From Paenibacillus radicis (ex Gao et al. 2016) (lineage in GTDB: Bacteria; Bacillota; Bacilli; Paenibacillales; Paenibacillaceae), in assembly GCF_014641555.1 (NCBI RefSeq), contig NZ_BMHY01000001.1, forward strand, positions 713,706-777,705: 64,000 nt of DNA. The letters are read 5' to 3'. The notes below the pieces were generated by a model. That model was not told where the DNA came from, ran no database searches, and saw nothing but the letters and a program-made list of their open reading frames with translations. Shown here one piece after another: positions 17,573 to 25,975 of this stretch. The number at the start of each line of letters is the position of its first letter. Position 1 is the first letter of the stretch. Position numbers and translations under genes: made by a program.

Positions 17573-18724
17573 TTGGCAGACAAACGCGATTATTACGAGG
17601 TGCTTGGCTTAGGCAAAAGCGCATCTGATGATGAGATTAAAAAGGCGTACCGGTCGCTTGCGCGCAAGTACCATCCGGACGTAAATAAAGAAGCGGATGC
17701 AGAGTCGAAGTTCAAGGAAGTAAAAGAGGCTTATGACGTGCTCAGCGACGAGGGACAACGGTCGACCTATGACCGTTACGGCCATGTTGATCCGAATCAG
17801 GGCATGGGAGGCGCCGGCGGCTTCTCAGGAGACTTTGGCGGGGGCGGCTTTGGCGATATCTTTGATATGTTCTTTGGCGGCGGGGGCGGCGGTCGTCGTG
17901 ACCCGAATGCTCCTCAGCGGGGCAATGACCTGCAATATACGATGACCATAGAGTTTAAGGAAGCTGTATTCGGCAAGGAAACGGAAATTACGATTCCGCG
18001 TACGGAAACTTGCGACACTTGTACGGGATCAGGCGCCAAGCCGGGTACGAAACCGGAAACCTGTACCGTCTGCAAAGGCAGCGGTCAGCAAGAGGTTGTG
18101 CAGAATACGCCGTTTGGCCGTATGGTCAATCGCCGTGCATGTACGAACTGTTCCGGTACGGGTCGTGTGATTAAGGAAAAATGCGGAACTTGCCACGGCG
18201 CAGGTAAAGTGAAAAAACAGCGTAAAATTAATGTTCGCATTCCTGCGGGCGTTGACGACGGCGCGCAAATTCGTCTCTCAGGCGAAGGCGAGGGCGGACT
18301 TCGCGGCGGTCCTTCAGGCGATCTCTATATCGTTATCCGCGTGAAATCGCATGAGTTCTTCGAACGCGAGAACGATGATATCTATTGCGAGGTTCCGCTT
18401 ACCTTTGTGCAAGCGGCGCTGGGCGATGAGATTGAAATCCCGACACTGTCTGAAAAGGTGAAGCTGAAAATTCCTGCGGGAACGCAGACCGGCACTTACT
18501 TCCGCTTGAAGGGTAAAGGCGTGCCGAAGCTTCGCGGCTACGGCCAAGGCGATCAGCACGTGAAGGTAACGGTTGTTACGCCAACGAAGCTGACTGACGA
18601 GCAAAAAGATTTGCTGCGTCAATTCAGCGGCGGTACAGCAAGTACCAGCTCGGTTGCCGAAAGCAACTCTGAGCATCATGAATCCATTTTTGATAAAATG
18701 AAGAAAGCGTTCCGGGGCGAGTAG
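17573..18724 (+). CDS. dnaJ: Chaperone DnaJ (Hsp40)
   Basis: J-domain cochaperone that stimulates DnaK ATPase. The 383 residues contain a J domain with HPD (KYHPDVN, about 31-37) and a Gly/Phe-rich linker with several GGGG runs (about 75-110). Four CxxCxGxG zinc repeats lie at about 147-225, followed by the C-terminal substrate-binding domains. The start is TTG at 17573, seven to eight bases after GGAGGTG; no ATG is placed correctly. Last gene of the heat-shock operon. Confidence 0.97.
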   Translation: MADKRDYYEVLGLGKSASDDEIKKAYRSLARKYHPDVNKEADAESKFKEVKEAYDVLSDEGQRSTYDRYGHVDPNQGMGGAGGFSGDFGGGGFGDIFDMFFGGGGGGRRDPNAPQRGNDLQYTMTIEFKEAVFGKETEITIPRTETCDTCTGSGAKPGTKPETCTVCKGSGQQEVVQNTPFGRMVNRRACTNCSGTGRVIKEKCGTCHGAGKVKKQRKINVRIPAGVDDGAQIRLSGEGEGGLRGGPSGDLYIVIRVKSHEFFERENDDIYCEVPLTFVQAALGDEIEIPTLSEKVKLKIPAGTQTGTYFRLKGKGVPKLRGYGQGDQHVKVTVVTPTKLTDEQKDLLRQFSGGTASTSSVAESNSEHHESIFDKMKKAFRGE

Positions 18725-18743
18725 CCCGGGACGTTTTTTTTTT
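18707..18743 (+). terminator. dnaJ operon terminator
   Basis: A GC-rich stem (CGTTCCGGGGC with GCCCGGGACG) spans the dnaJ stop codon and is followed by ten T. Confidence 0.85.
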
Positions 18744-18857
18744 GCTTATTAAATCGGGGTATGACGGGATGAGAACGAATAATTATGGTTAAATATGCAA
18801 AAGCTAGGCAGGTTGGTTTATATCCAATGAATCTATAGACAAAAGGAGCTTCCAATC

Positions 18858-19031
18858 ATGCCACAGAACAACGAGAAAAACGAGCTTGAAAAGCAAAACT
18901 TTGCAAACTTGCCAATCGGTGAAAACGAGGATGTAGAGTTTTCCGAAGAATTGGCTGACGAAGCTGACCGCAAAGCCGCGCAACGTGCCGCTCAAGCGGA
19001 TCAACACGCTCACGAACAGCAGCAAGAATAG
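18858..19031 (+). CDS. YfhD-family small spore-associated-type protein
   Basis: Short acidic, hydrophilic protein of 57 residues, rich in Glu, Gln and Ala. The stretch EFSEELADEADRKAAQRAAQAD matches the conserved core of the YfhD family of Bacillales, found in several spore formers. Function is unknown; a spore or stress role is only suggested by family distribution. AAAAGGAGC lies 7-8 bases before the ATG. It begins about 130 bases after dnaJ and ends 9 bases before the next small gene, so the two are probably one transcript. A GGGGTAT at 18756-18762 hints at a stress-sigma -10, but no matching -35 was found. Confidence 0.8.
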   Translation: MPQNNEKNELEKQNFANLPIGENEDVEFSEELADEADRKAAQRAAQADQHAHEQQQE

Positions 19032-19040
19032 GCTTCTGCG

Positions 19041-19244
19041 ATGAATCAGATCGAAATCCGGGCGAATTTCTCCGGGCCGGAAGCGGCGCAAGAGGCGCTG
19101 CATAAGCTGCAGGCGCTGCGCGCATTCGAAGTCAACGGCTTGTACGAGAGCGGATGGCTGACGGCCACAGTGGATGCGAATGTCGTCGACCGTGCCGTTC
19201 ATTTGATCGAACAGATCGGCGGTTCAACTGAAACAATCGGTTAA
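19041..19244 (+). CDS. Hypothetical 67-residue protein
   Basis: Unrecognised. Its alternating pattern (QIEIRANFSGPEAAQEALHKLQAL, then FEVNGLYESGWLTATVDANVVDRAVHLIEQIGG) reads like a small alpha-beta ferredoxin-like fold: strand, helix, strand, strand, helix. It resembles half of the heat- or stress-induced YflT-type proteins in layout, but that is inference. The start lies 9 bases after the YfhD-like stop with only a weak ribosome site, suggesting coupling to it. A strong terminator follows. Confidence 0.6.
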   Translation: MNQIEIRANFSGPEAAQEALHKLQALRAFEVNGLYESGWLTATVDANVVDRAVHLIEQIGGSTETIG

Positions 19245-19263
19245 TAACCGGCTGTGCAAGCAA

Positions 19264-19315
19264 AACAGGGCAGTTCGAAGGTCGACGACGACCTTTGAAC
19301 TGCCCTGTTTGTTTG
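19264..19315. terminator. Bidirectional terminator between the small genes and the sulfonate operon
   Basis: Arms 19264-19284 and 19288-19309 pair almost perfectly (one mismatch). Flanking A and T runs would let it end transcription from both strands. Confidence 0.85.
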
Positions 19316-19336
19316 ATAGACTGCTATGCATGCCGC

Positions 19337-20179
19337 TCAATCCTGCCAGCTTTGATCGGAAGGACGAAGAGCCTTGAGCAGCTGCTCTCGCGTCTCCCCA
19401 TATCGCAAGTGCTGGCGGGCGAATGCGAAGGGCTCGGATGCCCGGTTCAAACTGTTCGGCATATCGATTTCGATGCGGCCGGGGCCGCCTTTCATAACGA
19501 TTAACCGGGAGCCCAGCAGCAGCGCTTCCTCCACATCATGCGTAATAAATACAATCGTTTTGCCAGTCTCAATCCAAAGCTTGCGAAGCAAGTATTGCAA
19601 GGATTCCCGCGTGATGGCGTCTAGAGCGGCAAACGGCTCATCCATGAGCAGCAGAGCCGGGTTGGCAGCTAGTGCACGGGCGATTGCGGCGCGCTGCTTC
19701 ATACCTCCCGACAGTTGATGCGGCAGCAGGGAAGCTGCAGAATCCAAGCCGACCTGACCCAGTGTTTCGATGGCGATGCGGTTCCGTTCGGAACGCTTCA
19801 AGCCAAGCATTTTCAACCCGAATTGCACATTCCGATTGACAGACAGCCAAGGAAATAGATTGGCATGCTGGAAAACGACTCCGACCTTCGGGTTTGGGCC
19901 GGGATGAGGCTGATTGTACAGCCTCACTTCGCCTTCAGTCGGTTTCTCATAGCCGGCCACAAGTTTAAGCAGCGAGGTTTTGCCGCAGCCCGAAGGTCCA
20001 AGAATGCAAACGAACTCCCCCTCCTGAATATGAAGCTGAACAGCTCCTAGAACATCTGTATTGCCGGCTGCTTTGCCGCCGTAACGAAGGGAGACGCTAT
20101 TTAAGGCAACGGCATCCTTGGCGGATTCGCTTTGCTCCCTGGGCTTCCAAATCTCATCATCAATCGCCGCTTCTATCAT
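19337..20179 (-). CDS. ssuB: Aliphatic sulfonate ABC transporter ATP-binding protein (SsuB/TauB type)
   Basis: ATPase that powers uptake of organosulfonates. The 280 residues contain Walker A GPSGCGKTS (61-69), Q-loop FQHANLFPWLS, signature LSGGMKQR (156-163), Walker B LLLMDEP (about 176-182) and the switch His in FITHDVEEAL. The N-terminal 25 residues are an extra hydrophilic extension. AAAGGAGC precedes the ATG. It is the last gene of a four-gene minus-strand set: monooxygenase, permease, binding protein, ATPase. That neighbourhood, especially the monooxygenase, argues for alkanesulfonates over nitrate or thiamine precursors, which related transporters carry. Confidence 0.88.
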   Translation of the reverse strand: MIEAAIDDEIWKPREQSESAKDAVALNSVSLRYGGKAAGNTDVLGAVQLHIQEGEFVCILGPSGCGKTSLLKLVAGYEKPTEGEVRLYNQPHPGPNPKVGVVFQHANLFPWLSVNRNVQFGLKMLGLKRSERNRIAIETLGQVGLDSAASLLPHQLSGGMKQRAAIARALAANPALLLMDEPFAALDAITRESLQYLLRKLWIETGKTIVFITHDVEEALLLGSRLIVMKGGPGRIEIDMPNSLNRASEPFAFARQHLRYGETREQLLKALRPSDQSWQD

Positions 20180-20211
20180 TCGCTAGTGCTCCTTTCGTTA
20201 TTGGCGTTAGG

Positions 20212-21321
20212 TTATTTGCCTGCAAGCGCCTCATTGTAGATGCCTTGCTGATAGACAGTCGCATCCGGTGCGGAAGGAATCGTCTGCTGCTCGACGAGAA
20301 ACTCGCCTGTTGCTTGAAGCACCTGCGCAAATCCGCTGACGCCAGTTCCCGTGCCTAAGTAGCTCTCAGTCGATTGCTCGGACGATAAGAGCCATACCAG
20401 CTCATTCATTTGTGAGAGGGTGTCAGCTTCCGGCTGGCTAAGCAGCGGAGCAAGCGACTTGGCCGCTTCATTCGGGTTCGTGCGGTACAATTGCACTGCC
20501 TCGTCCAGCAAACCAACGTAGTCTTTCAGAAATTGCGGGTATTGCTTGGCAAATTCGCTGCGTACGACGCCGACATCAGCCGTAATGCTGCCTTTCTCGG
20601 CAAGCGCCTTGGCGGAGATGATAATCTTGCCGTCGTCAGCAACGAGCTTGGCAAGCGAAGGCTGCCAGACGAAAGCGCCGTCGATGTCTTTGCGCTGCCA
20701 TGCCGCTACGATATCGGGAGGCTGCAGGTCGAGAATCGTAACCGACTTCGGATCGACACCTTCTTGTTTTAAGGCGGCGAGCAGGCTGAAGTGAGTCGTT
20801 GAGCCGAACGGAACGGCGATTTTTTTGCCTGCCAAATCTTTGACACCTGCTATGTTCGAGCTGTTGCGGACAGCCAAAGCTTCGTTGTCGCCAATGACAT
20901 CATGCAAAAAATAGACTTGATACGGCAGTTGGCTTGCGAGTCCAATAGCAACGGGAACAGAACCTGCAAGTCCGAGATCAATACCGCCGGATGCGATAGC
21001 TGTGTTAACGTCCCGGCCGGAATCGAATTGCAGCCAAGTTACTTTGACGTCAGGAAACTTCTTCTCGACAAGCCCTTGCGCTTTCACGAGAAGCTCAGCG
21101 TTTGGAATGATTTGAAAGCCGATTTTCACTTCCTTTGGCTGCACAGGAGCAGCTTCCGCCGTTTTTTCAGGCGCCGCTGCCGAAGATGGTGAGACTGTAG
21201 CGGAAGCCGTCTCTTTTGCCGGTGCATTGTTGCCCTTATCAGCGCCGCATCCGGCAAGCATGGTTGTTAATGCAATTAGAAGGATGGACAAGACGGTATA
21301 ATTCCGGGTTTTCGATTTCAT
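20212..21321 (-). CDS. ssuA: Sulfonate ABC transporter substrate-binding lipoprotein (SsuA/TauA type)
   Basis: Extracellular binding lipoprotein of the sulfonate importer. The 369 residues start with a lipoprotein signal peptide whose lipobox LAGC places the lipidated Cys at 25. An Ala/Pro/Ser/Thr-rich tether follows to about 65. The NMT1/OpuAC-like solute-binding fold then begins: VKIGFQIIPNAELLVKAQGLVEKKF, NTAIASGGIDLGLAGSVP, and DIDGAFVWQPSLAKL. The ATG at 21321 is preferred over an in-frame GTG at 21333, because AGGAG is too close to the latter. Flanked by ATPase and permease genes of the same system. Confidence 0.88.
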   Translation of the reverse strand: MKSKTRNYTVLSILLIALTTMLAGCGADKGNNAPAKETASATVSPSSAAAPEKTAEAAPVQPKEVKIGFQIIPNAELLVKAQGLVEKKFPDVKVTWLQFDSGRDVNTAIASGGIDLGLAGSVPVAIGLASQLPYQVYFLHDVIGDNEALAVRNSSNIAGVKDLAGKKIAVPFGSTTHFSLLAALKQEGVDPKSVTILDLQPPDIVAAWQRKDIDGAFVWQPSLAKLVADDGKIIISAKALAEKGSITADVGVVRSEFAKQYPQFLKDYVGLLDEAVQLYRTNPNEAAKSLAPLLSQPEADTLSQMNELVWLLSSEQSTESYLGTGTGVSGFAQVLQATGEFLVEQQTIPSAPDATVYQQGIYNEALAGK

Positions 21322-21361
21322 AATGAATTCCACTCCTATTTATTATTGGCGTTGGCGCCGG

Positions 21362-22135
21362 TTATTCTTTGCCGCTCCACGGCACCCATCGCCGTTCCAG
21401 CCAGCGGATAAAGGAATCGATGGCAATGGCGATGAGGCCCATTAGAATGATGCCGGCAAATATAATATCACTTCTTAAAAACTTGCTCGCATCGAGCACC
21501 ATCCAACCGATTCCGGAAATGGCCGCCACCATTTCAGCGGCTACGAGTGTCGTATAGCTGACACCAATCGCTGTGCGAATGCCAGTGAAAATTTCCGGAA
21601 GCGCAGAGGGCAGCAAAATATGGGCGAACAGCTTGCGCCGGTTCGCGCCTAGCGAACGCGCGGCATGAATGCGATCCAGCGGCACGCGGCGTACGCCTGC
21701 GACGACGGCGATGTACAGCGGCGCAAAAGCCGCCAAGTAGAGCAAAAAGATTTTGGAAGAGTCGCCGATGCCCAGCCACAGCACAAGGATGGTGTAATAG
21801 GCTAGCGGCGGCAGCGGCCTGTAAAATTCGATGAAAGGGTCGAGCAGCGATCGAACGACAAATGATGATCCGCTTATGAGGCCAAGTGGAATTGCCGTTG
21901 CAAGCGCCAGAGCGAAGGCGCTTCCGAGCCGGAAAAGACTGGCTAGCAGATGGTGAAGAAGCGTACTGCCTTTATACCCGTCCTGGAAAATCTGAATAAA
22001 TGCCGCCCAAACTTTGCTTGGAGAAGGGACGAACAGCGGGTTGACCCAATGCCTGCTAGTGATTAGCCACCAGAGAAGCAGGACGAACAGTACTGATATT
22101 GCAGAGAGTGCTGTGCTATAAAATTTTTTCAACAT
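21362..22135 (-). CDS. ssuC: Sulfonate ABC transporter permease (SsuC/TauC type)
   Basis: Membrane component of the importer, 257 residues with about six helices. The cytoplasmic EAA loop that docks the ATPase is visible as LPSALPEIFTGIRTAIGVSYTTLVAAEM (about 172-199). N-terminal helices begin at about residue 10. A GAGGAGGAG site lies just before the ATG. Its start is 16 bases after the monooxygenase stop, so it is clearly in the same operon. Confidence 0.88.
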   Translation of the reverse strand: MLKKFYSTALSAISVLFVLLLWWLITSRHWVNPLFVPSPSKVWAAFIQIFQDGYKGSTLLHHLLASLFRLGSAFALALATAIPLGLISGSSFVVRSLLDPFIEFYRPLPPLAYYTILVLWLGIGDSSKIFLLYLAAFAPLYIAVVAGVRRVPLDRIHAARSLGANRRKLFAHILLPSALPEIFTGIRTAIGVSYTTLVAAEMVAAISGIGWMVLDASKFLRSDIIFAGIILMGLIAIAIDSFIRWLERRWVPWSGKE

Positions 22136-22151
22136 GGAGCTCCTCCTCGAT

Positions 22152-23288
22152 CTAACGATGGCTCCCCGGTTTGTAGTTGTACGCGATCATTTCACCGCTT
22201 CGCCCTTTTGGAGCAACGGATGGCGATTCGCTACCCGCATCCGTGCGAAGCTTCGGAAACAGCAGCTCAGCAACCCGGTACGATTCTTCCAAATGCGGAT
22301 AGCCGGACAAGATGAAAGTGTCGATGCCAAGCTCTCGATATTCGTTGATCCGCTCCGCTACGGTATCGGCATCACCGACAAGCGCAGTGCCTGCACCTCC
22401 GCGGACAAGGCCAATGCCGGCCCAAAGGTTGGGTGCGATCTCCAGGCCGCTTCGGCTTCCATTATGGGTGGCCGTCATGCGCTGTTGGCCGTGGGAATCC
22501 ATCCGGGCATAGACTTGCTGCGCTTTGGCAATCGTCTCGTCATCCAAATGCCGGATTAGCCGATCAGCAGCGGCCCAAGCTTCCTCCGCCGTCTCCCGAA
22601 CGATGATATGCAACCGGATGCCGAACGTTACGGTCCGTCCCGCTGCTTTTGCTTGCTCCTTAACATGCGCTATTTTTTGCCTGACTTGCTCAAGCGGTTC
22701 GCCCCAGGTCAAGTAACAGTCGGCATGCTTCGCAGCAACACCGATAGCTGCAGGCGAGGAGCCTCCGAAATAAACGGGAGGGTGAGGCTGCTGCAAAGCA
22801 GGCAATAAATTAACAGCCTCGGCAACCTGCAGATGCTTGCCGTTCAGCGTTACCGTCTCCTGTTGCAGCAGCCTGCGCCAAATGACCATGAATTCATCCG
22901 TAAGCTCATAGCGTTCGTCATGTTTTAGAAAAAGGCCATCCGCCTCCAGTTCGACTGGATCGCCTCCCGCTACAACGTTAATGAGGAGTCTTCCCTCGGA
23001 ACTGCGGTCGAAGCTGGCTGCCATCCGGGCGGCCAGAGTCGGGGATACGAGGCCGGGCCGAACGGCAATGAGAAATTTTAGCCTCTTGGTAACGGGTATC
23101 AACGCCGAAGCGGTAACCCAAGGATCGTCGCATGAGCGGCCTGTTGGCAACAGTACGCCGTCATAACCCAGATCATCCGCCGCAACGGCGATTTGCCGGT
23201 AGTAGACGGGGGATGTCGTTCTAGCCCCGATACCGGTGCCGAGGTAGTGTCCGTCTCCGTAGGTCGGAATGAACCAAAACAGCTTCAT
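22152..23288 (-). CDS. ssuD: FMNH2-dependent alkanesulfonate monooxygenase (SsuD)
   Basis: Two-component flavin monooxygenase that splits the C-S bond of alkanesulfonates to an aldehyde and sulfite. The 378 residues belong to the bacterial luciferase-like fold. The N-terminus [15 protein letters not shown] is the SsuD hallmark; [18 protein letters not shown] and [19 protein letters not shown] segments follow. An ATG at 23288 is chosen because AGGA lies at a suitable distance; an ATG at 23297 is the in-frame alternative. First gene of the operon. No flavin reductase (SsuE) gene lies nearby, so reduced FMN must come from elsewhere. Sulfur-limitation control is likely from the family, and the leader carries an attenuator-like hairpin. 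Confidence 0.9.
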   Translation of the reverse strand: MKLFWFIPTYGDGHYLGTGIGARTTSPVYYRQIAVAADDLGYDGVLLPTGRSCDDPWVTASALIPVTKRLKFLIAVRPGLVSPTLAARMAASFDRSSEGRLLINVVAGGDPVELEADGLFLKHDERYELTDEFMVIWRRLLQQETVTLNGKHLQVAEAVNLLPALQQPHPPVYFGGSSPAAIGVAAKHADCYLTWGEPLEQVRQKIAHVKEQAKAAGRTVTFGIRLHIIVRETAEEAWAAADRLIRHLDDETIAKAQQVYARMDSHGQQRMTATHNGSRSGLEIAPNLWAGIGLVRGGAGTALVGDADTVAERINEYRELGIDTFILSGYPHLEESYRVAELLFPKLRTDAGSESPSVAPKGRSGEMIAYNYKPGSHR

Positions 23289-23352
23289 TGTGCACATCCT
23301 GTTCGTCAGATTGTTTAATTATTCTCATCGGTTAAGTTGGTTTAAAAGGCAT

Positions 23353-23395
23353 AAAAAAAGCATAACAACTCTTTTTAACAAAGTAGTCGTTATGC
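23353..23395 (-). terminator. Terminator/attenuator hairpin in the ssuD leader
   Basis: On the minus strand GCATAACGACT pairs with AGTTGTTATGC (one G-T pair, arms at 23360-23395) and is followed by seven T (23359-23353). It lies about 65 bases before the ssuD start and downstream of the predicted promoter. Transcripts would therefore stop there unless the stem is prevented from forming. Confidence 0.75.
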
Positions 23396-23422
23396 GCCTC
23401 CGGACTTCCGGTAGGCTAACGA

Positions 23423-23436
23423 TGAATAATTATTCA
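23423..23436. promoter_or_regulatory. Palindrome just downstream of the ssu promoter
   Basis: TGAATAATTATTCA is a perfect 14-base palindrome roughly 4-17 bases after the predicted transcript start. It is a plausible repressor operator, possibly for the adjacent TetR protein; the link is inference. Confidence 0.4.
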
Positions 23437-23446
23437 CTATGTAAGC

Positions 23447-23476
23447 ATGATAGCAGTAATTGCCATTAATAGTCAA
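23447..23476 (-). promoter_or_regulatory. Promoter of the sulfonate operon
   Basis: Read on the minus strand: TTGACT (23476-23471), 18 bases, TATCAT (23452-23447). It lies in the gap between the TetR gene and ssuD, giving the operon its own start and a leader of about 150 bases. Confidence 0.6.
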
Positions 23477-23479
23477 TCT

Positions 23480-24073
23480 TTATTTTAACAGCATGGCCAT
23501 CATCTTCTCAGGGGTTAGGCTGGCTATTTCCCGTATGCCGGGAATGTCGTGCAAAATAAGTCCTTCCATCATGGATACATACATCAGTGCAAGCTCCATA
23601 CTGTCGCCAGCTTTGAAAATGCCCGAATGCTGGCCCTCCGCGATGATGGCGGCCATAGGGCGTAAATTGTCGATGAACCTTGCGCTTACCGCTTGGGTTA
23701 ATTGCTCGGGAACGGCCTCGGATGTCCGGGCATACTGCAAAATAATCGTAATGGCCCAGCCGTTGCTGTAGGTCAGCCAATTGCTTGTATACCAATGAAG
23801 TTTGTCATACGGAGAGGCGGGAAGAGCCAACGCTTCTTCAACAAATTCGCGGTATTCCCGCTGACCGCTTTCTACAAGAGCGCGGAAAATTTCATCCTTG
23901 GAACCGAAAGATTTATAGACGTTGCCAACGCTGATGCCTGCAGTAGCGGCGATATCAGCGATTTTGGTAGCGGGAAGACCGCGTCTGGCGATCACATGCA
24001 TAGCCGCATCCAGCAGCTGGCGCTTGCGTTCGTCGCGAAGCTTCTGATCCTTAATGGCGTTGCGGGGTGACAT
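23480..24073 (-). CDS. TetR-family transcriptional regulator
   Basis: Predicted one-component repressor of 197 residues. The N-terminal helix-turn-helix is typical: KRQLLDAAMHVIARRGLPATKIADIAATAGISVGNVYKSFGSKDEIFRAL (about 17-66). A variable all-helical ligand domain follows. The ATG at 24073 is chosen because AGGAGGG lies 9 bases upstream, although the frame extends to 24142. It is co-oriented with and immediately upstream of the sulfonate genes, with a separate promoter between them. It may regulate that operon or itself; the inducer is unknown. Confidence 0.88.
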   Translation of the reverse strand: MSPRNAIKDQKLRDERKRQLLDAAMHVIARRGLPATKIADIAATAGISVGNVYKSFGSKDEIFRALVESGQREYREFVEEALALPASPYDKLHWYTSNWLTYSNGWAITIILQYARTSEAVPEQLTQAVSARFIDNLRPMAAIIAEGQHSGIFKAGDSMELALMYVSMMEGLILHDIPGIREIASLTPEKMMAMLLK

Positions 24074-24146
24074 ATCGGTTAGCCCTCCTGAATGCTGCGT
24101 AATGGGGCGGGATGAGAAGCAGCCCGCACTTTTTTCCAACAATTAG

Positions 24147-24158
24147 ACAATATTGTAG
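24147..24158 (-). promoter_or_regulatory. Palindrome over a -10 element upstream of the TetR gene
   Basis: ACAATATTGT (24147-24156) is a perfect palindrome that overlaps a minus-strand extended -10 (TGC then TACAAT, 24158-24153). It is a candidate autoregulatory operator. Confidence 0.35.
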
Positions 24159-24190
24159 CACAACCAATGCATAGGCGCTGCAATCCCTTT

Positions 24191-24219
24191 TTGTGCAAGC
24201 ATGCCGATTAGTGTACAAT
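24191..24219 (+). promoter_or_regulatory. prmA promoter
   Basis: TTGTGC (24191-24196), 17-base spacer, TACAAT (24214-24219), 35 bases before the start codon. Confidence 0.6.
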
Positions 24220-24253
24220 AGATGTTAGTTTTTCACACTGGAGGTTAACAAGA

Positions 24254-25246
24254 ATGAAATGGCATGAAATTACAATTTCAACGACAGAGCAGGCGATCGA
24301 GATGATCTCGAACTTCCTGCATGAAATGGACGCAGGCGGCGTATCCATTGAAGAATCGGGAACGCTGAACAAACAGCGCGACACTTCGCTCGGACAATGG
24401 TATGATACTCCGCTTAACGATATACCGGAAGGCCAAGCTGTCATCAAGGGCTACTTCGTTGAAGGAATCGACGGAGATGAACTGGAGAAAACGCTGAAGC
24501 CCCGGATCGAACAGCTGCGTGAATTCGGTATTGATCCCGGCGCGTATGAGATCAGTTCCAAGCTCGTTGACGAAGAAGACTGGGCGAACGCTTGGAAGCA
24601 ATATTTTAAACCGATCCGCGTATCCGATACACTGACGATTAAGCCGACATGGGAGCCTTACGAGGCGGGGCCGGACGAAAGAATTATCGAGCTGGATCCT
24701 GGAATGGCGTTTGGCACGGGCACGCATCCAACAACGTCCCTTTGCTTAAAGACGCTTGAATCAGTCATTCAAGGCGGCGAGGAAGTCATCGACGTGGGTA
24801 CGGGTTCCGGCATTTTGGCTATCGGGGCGATCAAACTGGGAGCAAAGCGTGTACTTGCGCTTGATCTGGATCCGGTGGCCGTTGCCAGCGCAGCAGAAAA
24901 TGTTCAGTTGAACGGATTGTCAGATACAATCGAAGTGATCGAGAGTGACCTGATGGGCGTTTTGGGCGGGAAAGTCGTATTCGAGGCCAATGAAAGCGAA
25001 GCTCGGCAAACATCCGTATCGCTGCCGGTTGATCTCATCGTCGCAAATATTTTAGCGGATATCATTCTGCTCTTCACCGACGATGTATACGCAGCGCTTA
25101 AGCCAGGCGGCACTTATATTGCATCCGGTATTTATAAAAATAAAGAGACGGACGTAGAAGAAGGTCTCATTCGCTCCGGCTTTGAGATTGAACATAAACA
25201 CCGTGACGAGGACTGGATTGCATTCGTCGTACGAAAGCCGAGGTGA
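24254..25246 (+). CDS. prmA: Ribosomal protein L11 methyltransferase
   Basis: Trimethylates ribosomal protein L11 using SAM. The 330 residues have the N-terminal L11-binding domain (MKWHEITISTTEQAIEMISNFL). The class I methyltransferase domain follows, with GMAFGTGTHPTTSLCLKTLE and motif I VIDVGTGSGILAIGA (about 178-192). DLDPVAVASAAENVQLN and the motif IV region VDLIVANILADII complete it. GGAGG precedes the ATG. In Bacillus the gene is yqeT, directly after dnaJ; here the small genes and sulfonate operon intervene. An M50 peptidase and rsmE follow in the same direction. Confidence 0.96.
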   Translation: MKWHEITISTTEQAIEMISNFLHEMDAGGVSIEESGTLNKQRDTSLGQWYDTPLNDIPEGQAVIKGYFVEGIDGDELEKTLKPRIEQLREFGIDPGAYEISSKLVDEEDWANAWKQYFKPIRVSDTLTIKPTWEPYEAGPDERIIELDPGMAFGTGTHPTTSLCLKTLESVIQGGEEVIDVGTGSGILAIGAIKLGAKRVLALDLDPVAVASAAENVQLNGLSDTIEVIESDLMGVLGGKVVFEANESEARQTSVSLPVDLIVANILADIILLFTDDVYAALKPGGTYIASGIYKNKETDVEEGLIRSGFEIEHKHRDEDWIAFVVRKPR

Positions 25247-25250
25247 GTAA

Positions 25251-25925
25251 ATGAATTGGGATAGCATTCTCGCTTATCCGCTGCAGGATCTGCCGTTTGT
25301 TGCACTTGTTCTGATTATCGCGTTCACTGTGCATGAATTCGCTCATGCCTACAGTGCGTATAAATTTGGTGACAATACGGCTTATGATGCTGGCCGCGTT
25401 ACGTTGAACCCGCGCGTACATATCGATTGGCTTGGCGCTATTCTCATTCTGATCGCAGGGTTTGGCTGGGCTAAGCCTGTACCGGTCAATCAGAGCCGGT
25501 TCAAGCATCCCCGCTTGATGGGGGTCGTTGTGTCGGCTGTAGGGCCGCTCAGTAATCTGGTGATTGGCATTATCGGCCTGGTGCTTTTATTTGCTCTTGA
25601 TTCGTCGGGTGTGCTGGCTAACAGCTCTAGAGGCGTCAGTCTTGCCCTTACTACTTTTCTAGGGTATCTGATTAGCCTGAATTTCTTGCTGTTCGTGTTC
25701 AATTTGATTCCGCTGCCGCCGCTGGACGGCTATCGGATTATTCAGGATCTTGTTCCGTTAAAGGTCCGTTATAAGATGGATCAAAACGTGCAGTGGGGCG
25801 TGTTCTTTTTCTTAATTATCGTATTTGTACCGCCTTTAAGAAGAGTGACGCTCGATCCGGTTCTAGGTATGATCAGTCCATTGATCGATTTTTTTGCAAG
25901 TATTATCCGGCCAATGTTCTATTAA
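25251..25925 (+). CDS. Site-2 protease family (M50) membrane metallopeptidase
   Basis: Predicted intramembrane zinc protease of 224 residues, short for the class and without a PDZ domain, like Bacillus YwhC. The zinc motif HEFAH lies in the first helix (FTVHEFAHAYSAYKFGD, about 25-41). The third ligand is probably in NLIPLPPLDGYRII (about 152-165), where the conserved N-PxPxLDG motif is seen. Four or five helices are apparent. GAGGTG precedes the ATG and it begins 4 bases after prmA, so the two are co-transcribed. It might process an anti-sigma factor, but no link to the 4264-5238 anti-sigma gene is evident. Confidence 0.85.
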   Translation: MNWDSILAYPLQDLPFVALVLIIAFTVHEFAHAYSAYKFGDNTAYDAGRVTLNPRVHIDWLGAILILIAGFGWAKPVPVNQSRFKHPRLMGVVVSAVGPLSNLVIGIIGLVLLFALDSSGVLANSSRGVSLALTTFLGYLISLNFLLFVFNLIPLPPLDGYRIIQDLVPLKVRYKMDQNVQWGVFFFLIIVFVPPLRRVTLDPVLGMISPLIDFFASIIRPMFY

Positions 25926-25975
25926 TGACTCATGGATTTTAACCGTTAAAACATGCTATGATGAAGGATGATTGT

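Noticed and set aside
23298..23440. S-box (SAM) riboswitch in the ssuD leader
   Set aside because: The conserved S-box core segments are not present; only the terminator part of a riboswitch layout is seen.
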